DNA of 62,969 nt from JBCDGZ01 sp038750655. GTDB taxonomy: Bacteria; Bacteroidota; Bacteroidia; Chitinophagales; Saprospiraceae. Under the pieces are notes generated by a model that ran no database searches, was not told where the DNA came from, and was given only the letters and a program-made list of their open reading frames with translations. The DNA is taken from assembly GCA_038750655.1 (NCBI GenBank), contig JBCDGZ010000024.1, positions 1 through 62,969 on the forward strand. Direction: 5' to 3'. Made by a program: the position numbers and the translations under genes. Shown one piece after another: positions 17,796 to 26,336 of this stretch; position 1 is the stretch's first letter; each line of letters begins with the position of its first letter.

Positions 17796-20700
17796 ATGAA
17801 AATAAAATTACAAGCCGCAATAGCTGTAATATTCCTTCTTGTCTCGTCTACAGGACTCGGACAGGAGATGCACCTCTTATTCCAACATTTATCCAAAGAT
17901 CAGGGCCTCTCTCAAAGCTTCAATTCCTACATCTTCAAAGACAGTCGCGGATTCGTTTGGATCAGTTCATTGGACGGGCTTAACCGCTTTGATGGGCAGC
18001 GAGTCAGGGTGTACAAGCCGGATGAAGAGGATGATACGAGCTTGACGCACAATATGATCGTCAGCCCCTTTTTCGAGGATGTCGAAGGCAACCTTTGGTT
18101 TGCCACTTACAACGCCATCAACTGCTACCTTCGTCAAAAGGATCATTTTATGTCCTTCTATTTGAAGGATGCAGGGGGGCAAACGATCAAGGAAGATTAC
18201 TATGTTTTTCATTTGGATGATCAGCAGGGCCTCTGGGTGCGTACGGGGCTTGGCCGCAGTGGCCGCCTCCATTGGTTTGACATCAAAACACATCGCGATA
18301 CCATTGTCGGCCCGCTCAATGGCCATCGCTGTTCAGTAGTCATGGATACTTCGGGGCAGGTTCGCCAGGTCATTTCGGCTATGATGCCTTCCGGCGGTGG
18401 CATCGAACTGCTTGGTTTTGAGGACGGGCAGATGGGGCAGAAGCAGTCCTTCTTTCGAGCCCCTGATCAGCCGACGATGCATATTACCGCCGTTTATCCC
18501 GAAAAAGACAGCCTCTACTGGCTGGCCAGCGACTTTGGCCTTATGGCCCTCAACCCCGTGACGGGCGAACATAAAGTCTACACCAACGAAGAGGGTATCC
18601 CCTGCGGGAAAGTCTGGTCGATTGCCCCCTACGCTAAAGATGCTAAAGACTCTATTCTTTTTGTGTCCAGCCTCAAGGGAGGACTACTGATTTTTGATCA
18701 ACAAAAACGACGCTTTACTCAGCAGTTCATCCATGAGGCAGATGTAGAAACCAGCCTGCGGCAAAATGTTATTCAGGAACTATACATCGATGATCACGAT
18801 AATCTTTGGATCAGCATATGGGCAACGGGGGTGGAATATACCAACCTGAAAAAGACCAAGTTTGCCAGCTTTCTGCAACGCAAGGGCAGTAGCGTACTGG
18901 CCCTAAAAGAGGATCGACAATCTAATATTTGGTGCGGTACCAACCGTGGGGTGATGGTCTTTAATCCCGAGATGGAGCAGCGCGCTTATTTTCCCAATGA
19001 CGGTAAAGGCCCTCTAGGCTTACCCGACCAGTCCTTTTTGGATATTGAGCAACTGCCCAATGGCAAAATGATTGCCGTCTGCGAATCCTACCTCTATGAG
19101 TTGAATCTGAATCCAGCCCGGAAGGAGCGCATTGCCAAATCTCTCAACATCCACCATGATCTTTTTATCCTCGCCGATCAGCGAATTTTATTGGCGACCG
19201 AAGGGGGAATTATGGAGTTGCTGGAGACCGATCAAGGATTGCAAATCCAAGATTTCCCCGGTCTTGATACCTTGAAAGAACGCCCTTTGACTGCCGCCTT
19301 TCAAGATCGGGAAGGGCAGTTGTACCTGTCGGAAAATGGAGAAAATCTGTGGGTTTATTCCTGGGACAATGGGCAGCCTGTGCTCAAAAAACGACTAGAG
19401 GGGCTCGGCTACTGCAAAGCTTTCTACGAACCTGAAGAGGATTCGATCATCTGGATTGCGACGACGAAAGGACTGGTACAGCTCCATAAAGAGGACTTAA
19501 AGAAAGAGAATATCGGAGAGCGGAAAGGCTTGCCGCAAGAATCTTTCTACAGTGTGCAGCCCGACCAGCAAGGGAATTTTTGGCTAAGTGGTAATGGAGG
19601 CTTAGTACGCTATCATCCTGAGCGGCAGGAATTCCGGCGTTTTACCACCTCCGATGGCCTACAGGGCGCAGAGTTCAATACTAATGCCTACCTGGCCCGC
19701 CACTCCGGTGAACTGTGGTTCGGAGGAGCCAATGGCATCAATGTTTTTCATCCCGATTCCATCAAAGATCTGCCCTATCCACCCGAATTGCAGCTCACTC
19801 AGCTACTGATCAACGACGAGGCCTTCCCCCTGGATACGCCCATCGGCGAACTCGGCTACCTGCCCTTGCACTACAGCGAAAATACCCTCTCCTTCGAGTT
19901 TGTCGCCATGGATTATAGCGATGCTCAAGCCTGCCAATACCAGTACCGCATGATGGGGTATGACAAAAACTGGGTGCCTGGCGATCAAAGGGGGTTCGCC
20001 CGCTACGCTAATCTGCCTCCTGGGGACTATACCTTCCAGGTCAAAGCTGCCAACTCCGACGGCATCTGGAATGAGCATCCGCGCAGCCTGCGGCTCTATG
20101 TACAAACGCCCTTCTGGCGCAGCTGGTGGTTCTATCTCCTCTGCCTGATCGCCATCTCCGCGATTATCTACGGCTGGTTTCAATACCGCCTCCAACAGGC
20201 CATTAAGCTAGAGCGGATGCGCGTAAAAATATCTAGTGACCTGCACGACGATGTCGGTACCCTGCTCTCTGGCCTGGCTATGCAATCCGAACTGCTGGAA
20301 CTAACTGCTCGCCAAGACGACAAGCCCAAGCTTCAACGCATCAGCGAGATGAGCCGCAACGCGATGTCGCGCATGCGAGACACGGTCTGGGCCATTGATG
20401 CCCGCAAAGATAAATTCGAAAACCTCTTGGATCGGATGCGCGAACACGCCGAAGAGACCCTGACGCCCATCGATATTCGCTACAGCATTCGCTCCAATTC
20501 GGTTAACCTCAAGAAAAATATTCCTTCCAATATCCGCCAAAATCTTTATTTGATCTACAAAGAAGCCATTACCAACATCGCCAAGCACTCCAACGCTAAT
20601 CACGTCGATATTCTATTGGATAACAATGCCCGTAGCTTCCAAATGGGGATTCACGATAATGGTCAGGTCAAGGAAAAAACCTATAAAACTACCGGCCTGG

Positions 20701-20804
20701 GCATGTCGAATATGGAGATGCGGGCAGAGCAAATCGGCGCTTCTTTAGAAGTGAAGCGAGAAGATGGTTTTAGGGTGTTTTTGACGATGGAGAAGCTGGC
20801 GTAG
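17796..20804 (+). CDS. Propeller sensor histidine kinase (HisKA_3 type)
   Basis: A 1002-residue membrane sensor. A signal peptide (1-23) leads into a two-component regulator propeller (about 28-680) with repeated units such as GLSQSFNSYIFKDSRGFVWISS, then a Y_Y_Y domain (about 700-765), a membrane helix (about 775-797) and a NarL-class kinase: HisKA_3 with His817 in SDLHDDVGTLLSG and an ATPase domain with a TTGLGMSNMEMRAE G-box. Unlike classic HTCS proteins it has no receiver or DNA-binding part, so it needs a separate partner; the LuxR-type regulator at 16393 fits. ATG 17796 is preferred to the TTG at 17757. The end is 7 bp from the stop of the convergent gene. Confidence 0.9.
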   Translation: MKIKLQAAIAVIFLLVSSTGLGQEMHLLFQHLSKDQGLSQSFNSYIFKDSRGFVWISSLDGLNRFDGQRVRVYKPDEEDDTSLTHNMIVSPFFEDVEGNLWFATYNAINCYLRQKDHFMSFYLKDAGGQTIKEDYYVFHLDDQQGLWVRTGLGRSGRLHWFDIKTHRDTIVGPLNGHRCSVVMDTSGQVRQVISAMMPSGGGIELLGFEDGQMGQKQSFFRAPDQPTMHITAVYPEKDSLYWLASDFGLMALNPVTGEHKVYTNEEGIPCGKVWSIAPYAKDAKDSILFVSSLKGGLLIFDQQKRRFTQQFIHEADVETSLRQNVIQELYIDDHDNLWISIWATGVEYTNLKKTKFASFLQRKGSSVLALKEDRQSNIWCGTNRGVMVFNPEMEQRAYFPNDGKGPLGLPDQSFLDIEQLPNGKMIAVCESYLYELNLNPARKERIAKSLNIHHDLFILADQRILLATEGGIMELLETDQGLQIQDFPGLDTLKERPLTAAFQDREGQLYLSENGENLWVYSWDNGQPVLKKRLEGLGYCKAFYEPEEDSIIWIATTKGLVQLHKEDLKKENIGERKGLPQESFYSVQPDQQGNFWLSGNGGLVRYHPERQEFRRFTTSDGLQGAEFNTNAYLARHSGELWFGGANGINVFHPDSIKDLPYPPELQLTQLLINDEAFPLDTPIGELGYLPLHYSENTLSFEFVAMDYSDAQACQYQYRMMGYDKNWVPGDQRGFARYANLPPGDYTFQVKAANSDGIWNEHPRSLRLYVQTPFWRSWWFYLLCLIAISAIIYGWFQYRLQQAIKLERMRVKISSDLHDDVGTLLSGLAMQSELLELTARQDDKPKLQRISEMSRNAMSRMRDTVWAIDARKDKFENLLDRMREHAEETLTPIDIRYSIRSNSVNLKKNIPSNIRQNLYLIYKEAITNIAKHSNANHVDILLDNNARSFQMGIHDNGQVKEKTYKTTGLGMSNMEMRAEQIGASLEVKREDGFRVFLTMEKLA

Positions 20805-20811
20805 GGTCCCG

Positions 20812-22725
20812 CTAACGATACCGCTTAAACGCCTCAATCGCCTCATACTCCGGCAAGCCCAGTTGATCGTAAATAATCGCCGTACCCCGGTTGCGGGCTT
20901 CGGCCCGTTGCCAGAACTCGCGGGAGTCGTGGCCGGGGAAGAGGGGGCGATCCTTCTGGGATTGGTGCTTGAAGATGGCGCGGCGCTTGCGCAGCAGCTC
21001 CTCGGGGCTGATGGGGACGGCCATGTCGATGTCCTCGATGTCCCACTCTTGCCAAGCGCCCCGGTAGAGCCAGACGCGGCAGTCCTTGATCCAGTCTTCG
21101 CCTTCGAGGCGGTCGAGGGCCTGGAAGATGGCGGAGAGGCAGACGCGATGGGTGCCGTGTGGGTCGGAGAGGTCACCGGCGGCGAAGACCTGATGAGGCT
21201 TCACCTTGCGGAGGAGGTCCATGATGATCCGGATGTCTTGTTCGCCCAAAGGCTTCTTTTTGACTAAGCCCGTTTCGTAGAAGGGCATATCGAGGAAGTG
21301 CATATTTTCTTCGGGAATGCCGACGTAGCGGGCTCCCGCCTTAGCCTCTCCTCGGCGGATCAGCCCCTTGATCTTTTGAACTTCGGTGGGATCGACCTGT
21401 CCGGGGGCCTTCTGTTGCAGGTTTTTCTTGATGCTGGAAAAGAGCATCTGGGTGATTTCTTCTTTCATCCCAAACTCCTTGTGGAAGTCGTTGACGAAGT
21501 CGGCAAAGCGGACTACATCATCGTCAAAGACGGCGATGTTGCCGGAGGTTTGGTAGGCGACGTGGACTTGGTGGCCTTGCTCGTGCAGGCGGATGAAGGT
21601 GCCGCCCATAGAGATAACATCGTCATCGGGGTGGGGGCTGAAGATGATGACGCGCTTCTGGGCGGGCTCGGCCCGTTCGGGATGCGGGCCAGACATACCG
21701 GGTTTGCCGCCAGGGTAGCCGGTGATGGTTTCCTTGAGGGCATTAAAAATGTTGATGTTGATATTATAGGCGGAGTCGAATTCTGTTAAAATATCTCCCA
21801 TCCCATTATCGCTATAATCCCGGTTGGTCAGCTTGAGGATGGGTTTGCCCAGTTGGCGACTGAGCCAGATGACCGCTTTTTTGATCAGCGACTTATCCCA
21901 TTGACAGTGGCCGAGCAGCCAGGGCGTTTTGACGCGGGTCAGCTCGGCGCTAGAAGCACTGTCGAGGATGACGGTGGTATTGTTGTGATTTTGCAGATAG
22001 GTGGCTGGAACGGTATCTGTTATTTCTCCTTCAATCGTCTTTCGGATAATAGGGGCTTTGCCTTCTCCCCAGGCCATGAGTATGATGCGCTTGGCGCGCA
22101 TGATGGTGCCCACTCCCATGGTGATGGCCTTCAGGGGGACATTTTCTTCTCCAAAAAAATCAGAGGCGGCATCGACTACGGTGATGTGGTCCAGGGTGAT
22201 GAGCCGAGTGAAAGATGCCTCGCCCGAGCCGGGTTCATTAAAGCCGATGTGTCCGGTGCGGCCGATGCCCAGAATCTGAATGTCCAGGCCACCGAAAGAC
22301 AAGATTTTTTCTTCATACTGCCGACAATAGTCCGCTACTTCTGATCGGGTGATGGTGCCATCAGGAATGTGGACATGTTCTGGCAAAATATCTACATGAG
22401 CAAAAAGATGTTCGTTCATAAATCGGACATAGCTCTGTAGTGCATCTGGTTGAATGGGGTAGTATTCGTCGAGATTGAAGGTCACAACATTTTGGAAACT
22501 CAGGCCTTCCTCCTGGTGCATTCGCACCAGTTCCTGATAGACTGTGGTTGGGGTAGAGCCGGTGGCTAGGCCCAGGACGCAGAGTCGATCTTCGGCGGCG
22601 CGGGCGCGGATGAGCTCGGCAATTTCGAGGGCGACCTGTTTGGAGGCATCCTTGGCCCCTTCGAAAATTTGGGTTGGAATTTTTTCGAATCGAGTGGCGT
22701 AGGCTTGAGCTGGCAGCGTAGTCAT
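20812..22725 (-). CDS. nagB: Glucosamine-6-phosphate deaminase fused to LmbE/PIG-L deacetylase domain
   Basis: A 637-residue fusion common in Bacteroidota. Residues about 1-265 form NagB, which turns glucosamine-6-phosphate into fructose-6-phosphate and ammonia: LGLATGSTPTTVY, NLDEYYP and GIGRTGHIGFNEPGS are present. From about 355 to the end is a LmbE/PIG-L zinc deacetylase-like domain with the metal motif SPHPDDD near 365 and DPHGTHR. The second part may deacetylate a GlcNAc derivative before deamination, but this is not shown. The frame opens at a TTG (22746); ATG 22725 is preferred. It is divergent from the symporter operon across 161 bp containing three copies of GCAAAATTA. Confidence 0.92.
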   Translation of the reverse strand: MTTLPAQAYATRFEKIPTQIFEGAKDASKQVALEIAELIRARAAEDRLCVLGLATGSTPTTVYQELVRMHQEEGLSFQNVVTFNLDEYYPIQPDALQSYVRFMNEHLFAHVDILPEHVHIPDGTITRSEVADYCRQYEEKILSFGGLDIQILGIGRTGHIGFNEPGSGEASFTRLITLDHITVVDAASDFFGEENVPLKAITMGVGTIMRAKRIILMAWGEGKAPIIRKTIEGEITDTVPATYLQNHNNTTVILDSASSAELTRVKTPWLLGHCQWDKSLIKKAVIWLSRQLGKPILKLTNRDYSDNGMGDILTEFDSAYNININIFNALKETITGYPGGKPGMSGPHPERAEPAQKRVIIFSPHPDDDVISMGGTFIRLHEQGHQVHVAYQTSGNIAVFDDDVVRFADFVNDFHKEFGMKEEITQMLFSSIKKNLQQKAPGQVDPTEVQKIKGLIRRGEAKAGARYVGIPEENMHFLDMPFYETGLVKKKPLGEQDIRIIMDLLRKVKPHQVFAAGDLSDPHGTHRVCLSAIFQALDRLEGEDWIKDCRVWLYRGAWQEWDIEDIDMAVPISPEELLRKRRAIFKHQSQKDRPLFPGHDSREFWQRAEARNRGTAIIYDQLGLPEYEAIEAFKRYR

Positions 22726-22788
22726 AATGGGAGATTTAATTTGCAATGGCGATTCAATTGATTGATACGGGTGAAATCGAATTTCTCT

Positions 22789-22858
22789 GCAAAATTACCA
22801 AAAATTTTTACTGTGCACGAACACAGCAAAATTATTTTTTTTAATTTGTGCAAAATTA
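22789..22858. promoter_or_regulatory. Three GCAAAATTA direct repeats in a divergent promoter region
   Basis: The nonamer GCAAAATTA occurs at 22789, 22826 and 22850 (start-to-start 37 and 24 bp) in the spacer between nagB and the symporter gene. The last two share a longer GCAAAATTATT. Such iterons in a divergent spacer are candidate binding sites for a regulator of both genes. The region is AT-rich, which raises the chance rate, so this is tentative. Confidence 0.4.
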
Positions 22859-22886
22859 TTCTTAATCTTTTGCAACGAAAGCCAAA

Positions 22887-24707
22887 ATGAGTCTCCATCC
22901 TATCGACATTGCCATCGTTATTGCCTACCTGGTGCTGACCATTTTCATCGGCTTCTGGATTTCTAAGAAGGCCTCTCGAAATCTACAGTCTTACTTTTTG
23001 GGGGATAATCAAATCAAGTGGTACTATCTCGGCCTGTCCAATGCCTCTGGGATGTTTGACATTTCGGGGACCATGTGGACGGTGACCATCCTTTTTGTTT
23101 ATGGGTTGAAAAGTGCCTGGATACCTTGGCTATGGCCAGTCTGGAATCAGGTTTTTATTATGGTCTTTTTGGCGGCCTGGCTCCGCCGCTCCAATGTCAT
23201 GACTGGGGCGCAGTGGATTACGACTCGCTTTGGGGATGAGCTTGGTGGTCGGCTCTCACACATTATCGTTACGGTCTTTGCGGTCATCAGCGTTTTTGGT
23301 TTCATCGCTTATTTTTTTGTGGGTATTGGAAAATTTGCCACCATCTTTTTTCCCTGGGATTTATCCACTTCTTCGGCTGGAATAGCTTTGACCTCGGAGG
23401 AGGTGTATGCGCTGCTGATCATTGCCATTACGACGGTATATGTGATCAAAGGGGGGATGTATAGTGTCGTGCTGACGGAGGTATTACAGTTTGTCATTAT
23501 GACCATATCCTGCTTGGTGATTGGCTATATTGCCTTGACTAATGTCAGTGCGGAGCAGGTGACGGCGGCGGTGCCGCCGGGCTGGAAGGAGCTTTTCTTT
23601 GGCTGGGAATTGAATTTGGATTGGACGGGCTATCTGGACAGTGTCAATCAAAAGATCGATTCAGATGGCTTTGAGCTGATTGGCTATTTGGTGATGATGA
23701 TGATTTTTAAAGGTATTTTTGCTAGCCTCGCCGGACCAGTACCCAGCTACGATATGCAACGCGTGCTTTCCACCCGTACCCCTTCGGAAGCGGCCAAGAT
23801 GAGTGGCCTGACCATCCTGGTCCTCTTTTTCCCGCGCGACCTGATGATTGCCGGCTTTGCCGTCCTCTCTCTGGTTTACCTCATTCCGGAGTTTCAGGCG
23901 ATGGGCGCGGCCATTGACTTTGAGATTGTTCTGCCACTGGCCATCGAGCGCTTCGTCCCCGTCGGCTTTAAGGGCTTATTGCTGGCTGGCCTGCTGGCCG
24001 CCTTCATGGGCACCTTCGCTGCCTTCATCAACGCCGCCCCCGCCTACTTGGTAAATGATTTATATAAAAAGTATATCAACCCCGACGCCAGTGATCGCAG
24101 CTACGTACGCTACAGCTATGTGGCCTCCGTCGTCCTAGTGATCATCGGCATCATTGGCGGCTTCTTCGCCGAGTCCATCAATTCCCTCACCCTTTGGATA
24201 ACCTCTGCGCTCTACGGCGGCTACGCCGCCGCCAATGTGCTGAAGTGGATTTGGTGGCGCTTCAACGGCTATGGCTATTTCTTTGGCATGCTGGGCGGAC
24301 TGGTGGCCTCGACCTTCGTGCCCGGCTTTTTTCCAGACACCGCCGCGATCTATATCTTTCCCGTCATCTTGGCCATCTCCTTCGCTGGCTGCATCCTCGG
24401 CACTTACGCCACCGCTCCGGACGATCCCGCTGTTCTCCAAAGCTTCTACAAGCAAACCCGCCCCTGGGGCTTTTGGGAGCCGGTCAAAGAGCAGGTGCTG
24501 GCGGCTGATCCCAGCTTTATCCCCAACCAAGACTTCACCCGCGACTGTTTTAATATCATCGTCGGCATCGTCTGGCAAATGACCCTGGTCATCATGCCGA
24601 TCTACCTGGTCATCAAAGAAACGAACAGTCTGATCATCACCTTTATCATTTTTGTGATCACCACCGTCTTACTGAAACGATTCTGGTACGATAAATTAGA
24701 AGATTAA
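22887..24707 (+). CDS. Sodium:solute symporter (SSS family)
   Basis: A 606-residue transporter with about 13-14 membrane segments, beginning IDIAIVIAYLVLTIFIGFWISKKA and containing SYFLGDNQIKWYYLGLSNASGM, typical of sodium:solute symporters that take up sugars, sialic acid or myo-inositol. The substrate cannot be read from the sequence; position opposite nagB and before a DUF4434 gene and an AGE-family epimerase suggests an amino sugar or related carbohydrate. The stop overlaps the next start (TAATG), so it is translationally coupled to the DUF4434 gene. Confidence 0.9.
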   Translation: MSLHPIDIAIVIAYLVLTIFIGFWISKKASRNLQSYFLGDNQIKWYYLGLSNASGMFDISGTMWTVTILFVYGLKSAWIPWLWPVWNQVFIMVFLAAWLRRSNVMTGAQWITTRFGDELGGRLSHIIVTVFAVISVFGFIAYFFVGIGKFATIFFPWDLSTSSAGIALTSEEVYALLIIAITTVYVIKGGMYSVVLTEVLQFVIMTISCLVIGYIALTNVSAEQVTAAVPPGWKELFFGWELNLDWTGYLDSVNQKIDSDGFELIGYLVMMMIFKGIFASLAGPVPSYDMQRVLSTRTPSEAAKMSGLTILVLFFPRDLMIAGFAVLSLVYLIPEFQAMGAAIDFEIVLPLAIERFVPVGFKGLLLAGLLAAFMGTFAAFINAAPAYLVNDLYKKYINPDASDRSYVRYSYVASVVLVIIGIIGGFFAESINSLTLWITSALYGGYAAANVLKWIWWRFNGYGYFFGMLGGLVASTFVPGFFPDTAAIYIFPVILAISFAGCILGTYATAPDDPAVLQSFYKQTRPWGFWEPVKEQVLAADPSFIPNQDFTRDCFNIIVGIVWQMTLVIMPIYLVIKETNSLIITFIIFVITTVLLKRFWYDKLED

Positions 24708-25645
24708 TGCTGCCAATTACTGCTACTTTCCTCGACGAAATCAGCCACGATATTCCGCACCAAAACTGGGGTCCAGAGGAGTGGGAACGCGATTTTCAAC
24801 ACATGGTACACATGGGGATCAATACTGTTATCCTTATCCGCTGTGGCTACAAGCAATGGATAACCTTCCCCTCAAAAGTGCTGAGGGAAGAGGAAAAAGC
24901 CTACCCGCCTCCCCTCGACTTGGTACAGCTTTTCCTGACCCTATCCGAGCGATACGGAATGGCCTTTTACTTTGGTCTCTACGATTCGGGCAAGTACTGG
25001 TGGGAGCAGGGCGATTACCAAAAGGAAATTGACATCAACCTCAAAGTCATTGATGAGGTTTGGGAGCGATACGGACAGTCCGCCGCTTTCAAGGGCTGGT
25101 ACTTGAGTCAGGAGGTCAGCCGGAAAACGGGCCAGGTCATCGAACTGTACGCCCGACTGGGCAAGCACTGCAAGGCGATCTCCGGGGGCCTGCCCACCTT
25201 GATTTCGCCCTATATCGACGGTACCAAGGCCATCCTCTCTAGCCAACCCAGCCTCACCAAGGCCGAGTCCATCACCTTGCGTCAACACGAAGAAGAGTGG
25301 GATGAAATTCTCTCCGGTATCAAAGAGGCCGTCGACATCCTGGCCTTCCAAGATGGCCATGTTGGCTACGACCAACTGGCCGATTATTTCTCCCTCAACA
25401 AAACCCTAGCTGACCGCCACGGCCTCCGCTGCTGGACCAACGCCGAGTCCTTCGACCGCGATATGCCCATCAAGTTCCTCCCCATCAAGTGGGAAAAACT
25501 TCTGCTCAAGCTGCAAGCTGCCCAGCAGGCCCAACTGGAAAAGGCCATCACCTTCGAGTTCTCGCACTTCATGAGTCCGCAGTCGGCTTATGTGCAGGCG
25601 CATCATTTGTACCAGCGCTATATGGAGGCCTTGGAGGGATTGTAA
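24707..25645 (+). CDS. DUF4434 glycosidase-like TIM-barrel protein
   Basis: A 312-residue protein resembling the DUF4434 family, a TIM-barrel group found beside glycan-use genes. The opening ITATFLDEISHDIPHQNW, then GINTVILIRCG, GMAFYFGLYDSGKYWW, FKGWYLSQEV, LISPYIDG and ILAFQDGHVGY follow the expected order of barrel strands. There is no signal peptide, so unlike many relatives it should be cytoplasmic. It overlaps the symporter stop by one base and probably acts on the imported sugar, which is inferred from the coupling. Confidence 0.8.
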   Translation: MLPITATFLDEISHDIPHQNWGPEEWERDFQHMVHMGINTVILIRCGYKQWITFPSKVLREEEKAYPPPLDLVQLFLTLSERYGMAFYFGLYDSGKYWWEQGDYQKEIDINLKVIDEVWERYGQSAAFKGWYLSQEVSRKTGQVIELYARLGKHCKAISGGLPTLISPYIDGTKAILSSQPSLTKAESITLRQHEEEWDEILSGIKEAVDILAFQDGHVGYDQLADYFSLNKTLADRHGLRCWTNAESFDRDMPIKFLPIKWEKLLLKLQAAQQAQLEKAITFEFSHFMSPQSAYVQAHHLYQRYMEALEGL

Positions 25646-25711
25646 AAGTGGGATATTTGGGATATATTTGAAGAGGGTGTTTATTTTTAGATAAAAGAAA
25701 TCGTACTTAAC

Positions 25712-25951
25712 ATGGAAAATGAATTAATCAAAAGAATCACTATAAATCCAGATGTTTGTTTCGGTAAGCCAACCATAAGAAACATGAGGTATCCTGTTGA
25801 AATGATTTTGGATTTACTTTCTGCTGGAATGACCAATGAGGAATTACTGAGTGATTATCCTAGTTTAGAAAAGGAAGATATTAAAGCGTGTTTAGTATTT
25901 GCTTCTAAACTGGTTAAGGTTAATAGCATTAGCAAAATCATTGCTGCTTAA
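25712..25951 (+). CDS. DUF433 antitoxin-like protein
   Basis: A 79-residue DUF433 protein: ITINPDVCFGKPTIRNMRYPVEMILDLLSAGMT...LLSDYPSLEKEDIKACL is the family signature. DUF433 proteins are winged-helix antitoxin-like partners of PIN-fold proteins (VapB45 group). Its stop overlaps the next start by one base (TAATG). The pair is much AT-richer than the flanking sugar genes and separates the DUF4434 and epimerase genes, which points to later insertion. Confidence 0.88.
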   Translation: MENELIKRITINPDVCFGKPTIRNMRYPVEMILDLLSAGMTNEELLSDYPSLEKEDIKACLVFASKLVKVNSISKIIAA

Positions 25952-26307
25952 TGGAGTTTATAATAGATGCTCATCTCCCATTACGACTAAAAAAATGGCT
26001 GAACGATAGGGGACACGATGCTCTTCATACTGATGATCTTCCAAAGAAAGAATTCACCTCAGATAAGGAAATTATAGACTTTGCAGAAAAAGAAGGCAGA
26101 ATCGTCATTTCTAAGGATAGTGACTTTTATAAGTACAACCTTATTAAAGGTGTCCCAAAGAGGATTCTCTTTATAACGACAGGAAATATAATTAATAAGG
26201 AACTAATCAGGTTGTTTGAGTTAAATTTCGAAAATATTCTTGAGTATTTTCAAAAGAATAATAATGTTACAGAATTAAGTAACAGTGCCATTATTGTTCA
26301 TTCATAA
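25951..26307 (+). CDS. DUF5615 PIN-like toxin
   Basis: A 118-residue DUF5615/Mut7-C-like PIN-fold protein. The acidic residues of the fold are visible: FIIDAHLPLRL near the start, DALHTDDLPKKEFTSDKEIIDFAEKEGRIVISKDSDFY in the first half and the KRILFITTGN strand later. It is coupled to the DUF433 gene, the usual toxin-antitoxin order for this family, and may act as an RNase when released. Ribonuclease activity is known for PIN toxins in general and is only inferred here. Confidence 0.88.
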   Translation: MEFIIDAHLPLRLKKWLNDRGHDALHTDDLPKKEFTSDKEIIDFAEKEGRIVISKDSDFYKYNLIKGVPKRILFITTGNIINKELIRLFELNFENILEYFQKNNNVTELSNSAIIVHS

Positions 26308-26336
26308 GTTCAAATTGTCATTCAACCTCAAATAAC

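Noticed and set aside
21298..22344. Two 163-codon plus-strand ORFs opposite the nagB fusion
   Set aside because: Antisense to well-supported NagB and LmbE motifs; composition biased and no start context.
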